Of a stretch of DNA of 64,000 nt, positions 58,086 to 64,000 are shown piece after piece. Each line of letters begins with the position of its first letter. The stretch's first letter is position 1. Under the pieces are notes generated by a model. That model worked only from the letters and a program-made list of their open reading frames with translations, did not search any database and was not told the DNA's origin. Source of the DNA: Isoetes taiwanensis (taxonomy: Eukaryota > Streptophyta > Lycopodiopsida > Isoetales > Isoetaceae); contig JAJEKV010000028.1 of assembly GCA_021234155.1 (NCBI GenBank), forward strand, positions 16,916,825-16,980,824. Direction: 5' to 3'. Made by a program: the position numbers and the translations under genes.

Positions 58086-60603
58086 ATGGTGGCCCAGAAT
58101 GGACTTAGAATTACAGAACATTTACTTCAAAGGAAGAATGCAGAGGAGCAACCCGAAACAAAGGAGAAGCCTCACAGCCATTGTCTTCGTAGACTGGAGA
58201 GCTTAAACTACGAGTAATCTCTTTCCCTTTCTCTTTTTGTTTTCCTTGAAATGAACCAAAACCAACTGCCTTCATTTTTCATCATACGTTTTGATGCAGA
58301 TTGGTACAAAATGAGTCAGATAAACAGGATTGGCGCCTCGCTTACGGAGGATTGATATTTTGTTTTATCACAAGAAAAAATGGGTTGTAGCATGCCTAAT
58401 TGATTTCTCAACTGCTGTGGTTGCAGTAATTATTAAAGGTTGCTATAGAGAATACTGCTGGTATCCGATTTCTAGCTACTACAACTCTAATGGATTCAAA
58501 GAGGTAAATGTTTTAAGCTTTTATTTGAGTCATCCAAATGCATGTACAAATTTGATGCTGCATTTGGCAAATTTAAATTATTAGGACAGATATGCATCAG
58601 CTTTTGCAGTTTACTCAGGAAGCAATGTTGCACTAGTTGTGCTTTCTGCACTACTTTGCATTCTCTTTTGTACCTGCAGCAGTTGGGTCTGGGGTTCCTG
58701 AAGTAAAAGCATATCTTAATGGCGTTGATGCATCTGAGATGCTGTCTCTAAAAGTTCTTGTTATAAAGGTAAACCTTAGAACAACAATTTATTTATATTG
58801 TAGATTTAAAGGTCACGATGCCTTCCCCATTGCACTTCTGGTGAAAATGTTTATGCCCATGTGAAGATCAGCTTGTAACTACTGCATTCCTGGTATCATC
58901 CTGGCTCTCAAAGGATCTAGGTGAACATTACCTTACACATTGACAATTACTGACTAATATTTGATGCCTCTTGAGCCTTTGATATGTCAGCATTTGACTT
59001 ACCGATTGCAGATTTTGAAACAATAAGGAGAGTCTCTGAGCAATATGTTAATTACCATATACTTGAAAAATTACTGGCTGATTCATCAAGTACATCTGGA
59101 AATAATAAGAAACTAGAAAATCAAGACTGAAGATTCTAATTTCACACATAGTATAACAGCTCGCAATACCACACTTTGAAAAACACAAGTAATAGCATCT
59201 TCAGGATTTTTTTTTGTTGGGGATGCTCTATTACCATAAGGAAAAACACGTAAGCAGATGAAACATGTAAGTAGCATGTTTGAAGGCAGTTGCAAAAGCT
59301 TAATAGCTTAAAATTTTGGATGCTCTTGCGAGTCCTGCAGATGCTCCACAAGTAACTAGGTCTCGCCTATCTTTGTCACTGGCTAGAAGATTAAATGGTT
59401 TGATGCTTCTCAATGTAGATGCTATTTGACCAAAGATATATCCTATGCAGGAACCCATATGCACAAGCGGTATTTTGGTTGTAGTAACTTAACCAAAATT
59501 TTGGTGTTCCAGTATACTTCACTTCTGACTTTTACTGTTGCAGCATACGGGCTTGCCTTGATGACCTATGGTATTTTGGTTCCATCTGGCCTATTTGTAC
59601 CTGCTATTCTGTTTGGAGCAACATATGGCAGGATTGTAGGAATGATAATTGTAGGAGCTTAATAGCTTAAAATTTTGGATGCTCTTACGAGTCCTGCAGT
59701 TGCTCCACAAGTAACTAGGTCTCGCCTATCTTTGTCACTGGCTAGAAGATTAAATGGTTTGATGCTTCTCAATGTAGATGCTATTTGACCAAAGATATAT
59801 CCTATGCAGGAACCCATATGCACAAGCGGTATTTTGGTTGTAGTAACTTAACCAAAATTTTGGTGTTCCAGTATACTTCACTTCTGACTTTTACTGTTGC
59901 AGCATACGGGCTTGCCTTGATGACCTATGGTATTTTGGTTCCATCTGGCCTATTTGTACCTGCTATTCTGTTTGGAGCAACATATGGCAGGATTGTAGGA
60001 ATGATAATTGCAAGATTTTTTGGACATGAACGAATGGATGAAAGTGTCTACGCTATCCTAGGTGCATCCTCATTCATGGGAGGATCTATGAGAACGACAG
60101 TTTCTCTTTGCATTATTTTACTTGAACTGACTGACAACTACACTTTACTACCCCTCATAATGTTTTCATTGCTTATTGCCAAGGTACTTGGAGATCTTTT
60201 CAACCATGGAATATTCTGACTTCATATTCGCATAAAGGGATTTCCATTCCTTGATATTGTCCCTGAATCATGCTATTCATTCTTAACTGCAGGAGATGTG
60301 GTAAGAAAGCCTTTGGTGAAGCTTTTAAAAGTTGAAAGACTAGAAAGAATTCTGGAAGTATTGAACTGCACAGGGCATAATGCGTTTCCAGTGTCAGCTT
60401 TTGATCCTTCTAGAAAACCAGTTCTATTTGGGCCAATATCACACATTTTAGATCTTGCTGACAGTAGAAGGCTTCTAGTAAGGGGTTCAACGTGTGAATC
60501 AAAAAGTGATCCGGGAAGGTTGTCCTCGAAGGTAAATACCATGGAGGAGTGCATTGAGCATGAAACTGATTCGGGTCGAACTCATCTTCCTCTTCTTCAA
60601 TAA
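58086..60603 (+). pseudogene. CLC chloride channel/transporter, truncated pseudogene
   Basis: CLC pieces on the plus strand: MVAQNGLRITEHLLQRKN to RRLESLNYE (58,086-58,214); LVQNESDKQDW (from 58,301); after a frame slip, KKWVVACLIDFSTAVVAVII; YASAFAVYSGSNVALVVLSA, then after an extra T, FVPAAVGSGVPEVKAYLNGV (58,660-58,740). YTSLLTFTVAAYGLALMTYG, VPSGLFVPAILFGATYGRIV, ILGASSFMGGSMRTTVSLCI and LLPLIMFSLLIAKVLGDLFN follow (59,880-60,210). KGFPFLDIVPE and the CBS-like CTGHNAFPVSAFDPSRKP come after an in-frame TGA (60,218-60,220). GSGVP has the serine typical of chloride-type plant CLCs, and GLFVP is the second filter motif. The block with the gating glutamate (GKEGP) is missing. Plant CLCs move anions across endomembranes, but this copy cannot. 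Confidence 0.85.
59298..60015. repeat. 359-bp tandem duplication containing a CLC exon
   Basis: GCTTAATAGCTTAAAATTTT starts copies at 59,298 and 59,657. They are nearly identical (for example GCGAGTCCTGCAGATGC versus ACGAGTCCTGCAGTTGC). Each holds the exon with VPSGLFVPAILFGATYGRIV. Only the second continues into the next coding segment. The duplication is young. Confidence 0.92.
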
Positions 60604-61124
60604 TCACCAAATCCAGAGGCAACTGGATCCACTTGCCAAGCCTATGTCAATCCAATCGGGTGGAAAAGCAAAATACCATAGGGGCGGGGTATTAGTGAAT
60701 AGAATCAGGACCTCTCCTTGGGCGTCATGTTTAGCTTTGTGGTGGTAAAACATGTCCCTAAAATAAACTCACCTAATTGCTAGTTTGAATTTACTAATGC
60801 AAAACTAAATTCAAGGCTAAAACTGCCCAAGCCTTCTGTTGCGCCTTTTTGCTAGTTTTTTTTTTTTTTATAAATTTGAAAATTTTTAATAAAAAGTTAA
60901 AAGTTAAATTCAAATTTTGTGTTACTTTTTGAAAAGTGTGTTTGTTGGGACGATTCTCCTCCGCCATAGCCGCCGGACTTGAGCTCCTTTTCCGCCATAG
61001 CCGACCTCTACTGCCACCTTGCAACTACCCTAAACCCCTAGCGCCTTCACCTACCTGCTAGCGCCACCTATCTAAGCCTGAGCGCCCTACTTCTTCTTTT
61101 TGTTATCCATCACTAAGCGTCGCC
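60604..61124. other. Interval between the CLC relic and the H3-fusion gene
   Basis: AT-rich with homopolymer runs (T tract at 60,856-60,870, AAAAAGTTAAAAGTTAAATT). The last 150 bp are pyrimidine-rich, as in plant 5' leaders. No gene seen. Confidence 0.5.
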
Positions 61125-62380
61125 ATGCCGCGCTTCAAGCTCACAGTTGACCTAAAGACACTAAATGTCTACCAGCTCTTCTGTGTGCTAGTAGACCATT
61201 TGGGTGAGGACCATAGTGATATTGATGTGGTCCTAGATTTGTTTGTAAAGTATTTCACTGAGAACCGCCGCATCCTATTCCCTATTTTTCACTTCAATGA
61301 GTGGTTCCTCATGAAGTTAAATGCTGCTAACCAACCCTACACCATTGTGGAGCAACCAGACCGAGCTTTTGCCTTCACCAAGTTTTATCCCTCGTCTAAC
61401 CCTGAGGAAGATCCCGATGACCTCATTAGAACTGAGGCCCAAAGAATTATGCATCTGGCTAGGCTAGAAGACCTCCAGCAAATAGCTAGTGGCCTCCCAG
61501 AAGCGCGTGCCAACCGTTTTTACTACCTTGGTAGAGGCCATGTGCTTATATGCATGGACCACTATAATCTTCCTCCATTTCATTGGAATGCTGAACTAAA
61601 TAGCTTCATCTTTGAGAATGCATTACCTAGCTTCACACAAGACCGCATGGACATCGTGCAAGCGGACATGCAAGCTTACCCGGACCGGTACCATACGGAA
61701 ATTGCAAGGCGAATACAAGTGCGCCAGGACAGGGAGGCCCGGGATGCTGAGAGAGAGAGAGGCTTCGTAAAGCAGAAGAGGATGCCCAAACGCAGCAGGG
61801 CGGGGGTCAGAATGTTGAGCAGCAAGAAGATCAATATGTGAGCTAGGAAGGAGATCAGAATCCCGTTGTCCCAGATAAGGAGGGGCGGTGGGGTAACAGG
61901 AAGAGGAAGAACACGAAGCCCACACGGGGAGGCGTCAATTACAAGACCCGGCTTCAGAAGGATGCCCAAATTGGAAAGAAGACGTCAGCTCAGCGACGGG
62001 AGCAGATTATCCAGAGGGCGAAACATCCCTCGACCGGCGGGAAGTCCTTGAGATTGCTTAAGGAAACTGTCAAGCCGGGGAAGCCCCATAGGTTCCGACC
62101 GGGCACAGTAGCTCTTCGCGAGATACGTAAGTATCAGAAGACTACTGAGCCATTGATACGCCGGCTACCTTTTCAGCGGCTTGTCCGGGAGATTGCCCAA
62201 GAATTTAAGACCGACCTGAGGTTTCAGGCCTTTGCTATCCTCGCACTCCAGGAGGCTGCCGAGGCTTACCTCATAGAGATTTTGAGTGACGCCAACCTCT
62301 GCGCCATCCATGCAAAGAGGGTTACCATAATGCCCAAGGATATCCAGCTCGCAAGGAGGATCCGAGGGGAGTTTCAGTGA
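61125..62380 (+). pseudogene. Long protein fused to a near-canonical histone H3 fold, with one slip and one stop
   Basis: ATG at 61,125 opens a 238-codon frame of unknown N-terminal domain (MPRFKLTVDLKTLNVYQLFC, NRRILFPIFHFNEWFLMKLN, RFYYLGRGHVLICMDHYNLP). In the (GA)n run at 61,749-61,760 the sensible frame moves by one base. It then reads LRKAEEDAQTQQGGGQNVEQ, meets one TAG (61,844-61,846), and runs open to the TGA at 62,378: [109 protein letters not shown]. The H3 part keeps all fold helices. The STGGK tail word survives but most of the canonical tail is replaced. There is no ATG between the stop and the fold, so the H3 domain only makes sense as the C-terminus of a fusion. The two breaks may be recent. 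Confidence 0.75.
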
Positions 62381-62641
62381 CTATGGCACCTTCTTTGTTT
62401 TGTTGTAAAATTTTGTAGACCTATCAATGTAAAATACTCTTTTTGTGAAGCTATAAATATAAAAGTGTCTTTTTCCGCCACTTGGTGTGTACCTAAGTTT
62501 AAATTATTAAATAAATAATAATTTTTTTTATAACCTAGGAAAGCGTGCCGAACAGTATAAAGTCACTTTTTGGGTCCATTAGGGTTTCATTTTCGTTTTT
62601 GCTTCTAGGGTTCGTCTCTTCCTTCCTGCGCCTTCTTACTC

Positions 62642-64000
62642 ATGGCTCGCCCGACTCTACAGCAGTGGTACCTGGATGGAGAACACTGGGACCCCACGGT
62701 TCCCTTTGATCTCCTCCATCCCCATCTGCTCCAGCAAGTGGACCTCATCGGCAATATGCAGGCGCACCCTGACTACGCTGCCTTCCTTCAATTCTATTGT
62801 GAGGAGATCGTGCCTGCATGTGTCTTCAATGAAGACGACTCACAGTTCTACCTCGACTTCCACACTTTGCTCGAGATGTTAGGAGGTGATGAGCATGCCC
62901 GGAATGTCATCAAGGGCATAAGGAGGCGAGGAACCGACCTCCCCATTGTTACTATAGATCGGGAAGTCTGTTTTGAGGCCCGATTTGCACTGGCCATTAT
63001 CATGGACCAGTATATTGAAGATGAGCAGATAGCTGCCGAGCATTCTTCTACAGCAGTTCCTCCTGACCCGGAAGACGATGAAGTCGTCGACGAGCAGGAC
63101 TTTGTACGGTGGAGGGAGCTAGCCACCGAAGCACCGGCAAGCCGAGATAAAGCCCTCAAGCTCGAAGGGCTAAACCTCCTCCCCGCAGTACTCTTGAACA
63201 ACCAAGAGTATCTGATTATCGAGGACATCATGTGGGCTTACCGCGTCATTGCAGATATGCGGGGCCGCCGAAAGATAGAAGTCCTCTATGATCTCACCAA
63301 GTACTGCCAGGATGATTTCCTCGATTTTACAACACCCGTCGTGCATCCGCCACAAGTCGAGGACTTGCTGGTATATCGGCCAGAAGAGCTAGAGCCCGTT
63401 GAAACCCTTTTGTCTCTTCGGCAGTTCTTATTGACTGATACACCCCAGCCTCCAGAGGAGCAGTTTGTAGTTCACATGCGCCCTCCTCCTGCAGTTCAGC
63501 CACTGCAGATCACGATGGGAGAGGTGAATCAAGAGGAGGAAGACCTTTGGGACACCAAGATGAGTCTTAGGGATGACAAGGAAGAGGCAGAGCAGGAGAA
63601 GATCCCTGTTAACTTGGAAAAAGAAGCAGAGACCTCCAAGGATCCGCAAATCAGGGCAATGGGCAACTATTTGGCCCGATTCTTCCTTTCAGCTTTCCGG
63701 CAGGGTGAGGTCTTGTTCTTCTCCAAGAACTTGGGGCCTTCTTCTGAAGCATCTTGGTGGGCACTCCATGCGTTATCCACCTTGGCGGGACATAAGAAGA
63801 TTGATTACCATGCTACCACTATCACTTTGGCCCGACGGGATCTAGCTATAGTGGCATTGGGGGACGTGGCGGGCTGCGCTAGTATGCGACTCCTTGTGGC
63901 GGCACCCTTGGCCACTTGCTTATCACCAGAGGCTGCAGCTCGAGCCGCCCTCTCTGCAAGTCCCAGCACCACCTTGATGCGCTACCGGCCACCTCCTCAG
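62642..64000 (+). CDS. Unrecognised long protein, open at the window edge (453+ codons)
   Basis: The frame from ATG 62,642 (MARPTLQQWYLDGEHWDPTV) to the last base has no stop. Segments include FDLLHPHLLQQVDLIGNMQA, YCEEIVPACVFNEDDSQFYL, VCFEARFALAIIMDQYIEDE, EDIMWAYRVIADMRGRRKIE, YLARFFLSAFRQGEVLFFSK and RRDLAIVALGDVAGCASMRL. An acidic patch (NQEEEDLWD, KEEAEQEK) lies near residues 300-320. A 5' leader with TTAGGGTTTCATTTTC and TTCTAGGGTTCG resembles plant leaders. It starts about 260 bp after the H3-fusion gene on the same strand and shares its GC-richer coding style, so the two may belong to one element. I cannot name a family. The C-terminus lies outside the window. Confidence 0.7.
   Translation, partial: MARPTLQQWYLDGEHWDPTVPFDLLHPHLLQQVDLIGNMQAHPDYAAFLQFYCEEIVPACVFNEDDSQFYLDFHTLLEMLGGDEHARNVIKGIRRRGTDLPIVTIDREVCFEARFALAIIMDQYIEDEQIAAEHSSTAVPPDPEDDEVVDEQDFVRWRELATEAPASRDKALKLEGLNLLPAVLLNNQEYLIIEDIMWAYRVIADMRGRRKIEVLYDLTKYCQDDFLDFTTPVVHPPQVEDLLVYRPEELEPVETLLSLRQFLLTDTPQPPEEQFVVHMRPPPAVQPLQITMGEVNQEEEDLWDTKMSLRDDKEEAEQEKIPVNLEKEAETSKDPQIRAMGNYLARFFLSAFRQGEVLFFSKNLGPSSEASWWALHALSTLAGHKKIDYHATTITLARRDLAIVALGDVAGCASMRLLVAAPLATCLSPEAAARAALSASPSTTLMRYRPPPQ

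Noticed and set aside
58637-58864. Continuation of the CLC frame to GHDAFPIALLVK past 58,772
   Set aside because: It runs through a good GT donor after KVLVIK. GHDAFPI resembles a CBS-domain word, but it is out of order, so I did not count it as a CLC exon.

Overview
The window is nuclear DNA of a land plant. It holds intron-containing genes with GT-AG splice sites, a cytosolic small heat-shock protein, a TPR-RING-LON protein, a plant CLC chloride-channel relic and histone H3 relatives. All of this sits in dense transposon debris (MULE, LINE, LTR, Harbinger-like and large TIR elements). The transposase families and the intron inside a class I sHSP gene make me lean towards a seed-free plant, but this is a weak inference. 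Only two loci look like intact host genes.

Layout. 1-9 kb: an array of GGTTAATGTGGCC repeats, a small acidic-protein gene, and a decayed MULE transposase gene (minus strand) cut by a 5'-truncated LINE with a clear target-site duplication. 9-18 kb: palindromic MITEs, a minisatellite, and a minus-strand transposon-like protein relic ending in a diverged CENH3/H3-like histone fold (13.9-15.1 kb). 18.2-20.8 kb: an intact sHSP gene between two Harbinger-like non-autonomous elements. 21.0-27.2 kb: three tandem duplications, then a 17-exon TPR-RING-LON gene on the minus strand whose exon phases all agree. 28.9-30.95 kb: one LTR with primer-binding site and a stub of internal sequence.

30.96-57.48 kb is a tandem duplication of a ~3.8 kb unit (copies A and B), each blown apart by insertions. 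Copy A carries a 7.56 kb TIR transposon (TE2, 35,356-42,919). Copy B carries an 8.57 kb TIR transposon (TE1, 48,386-56,954) and a 1.5 kb retroposon. Each copy preserves the empty site for the other copy's insertion, so both 4-bp target duplications (TCTT, TTCA) can be read directly. TE1 and TE2 share a transposase-like family on the plus strand and coiled-coil genes on the minus strand at the right end. TE2 also holds an acidic-protein gene related to the one at 0.9 kb and an FCP1/NIF-type HAD phosphatase relic.

57.5-60.6 kb is a broken CLC gene with a 359-bp tandem duplication containing one exon. 61.1-64 kb holds a long reading frame that, after a slip in a (GA)n run and one stop codon, continues into an almost canonical histone H3 fold with no start codon of its own. 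It is followed by a 453-codon frame that runs off the window.

The most unusual theme is mobile-element-like proteins with C-terminal H3 folds, seen twice in unrelated versions, alongside small acidic proteins in or near transposons. No database search was possible; all family names come from motifs read by eye.
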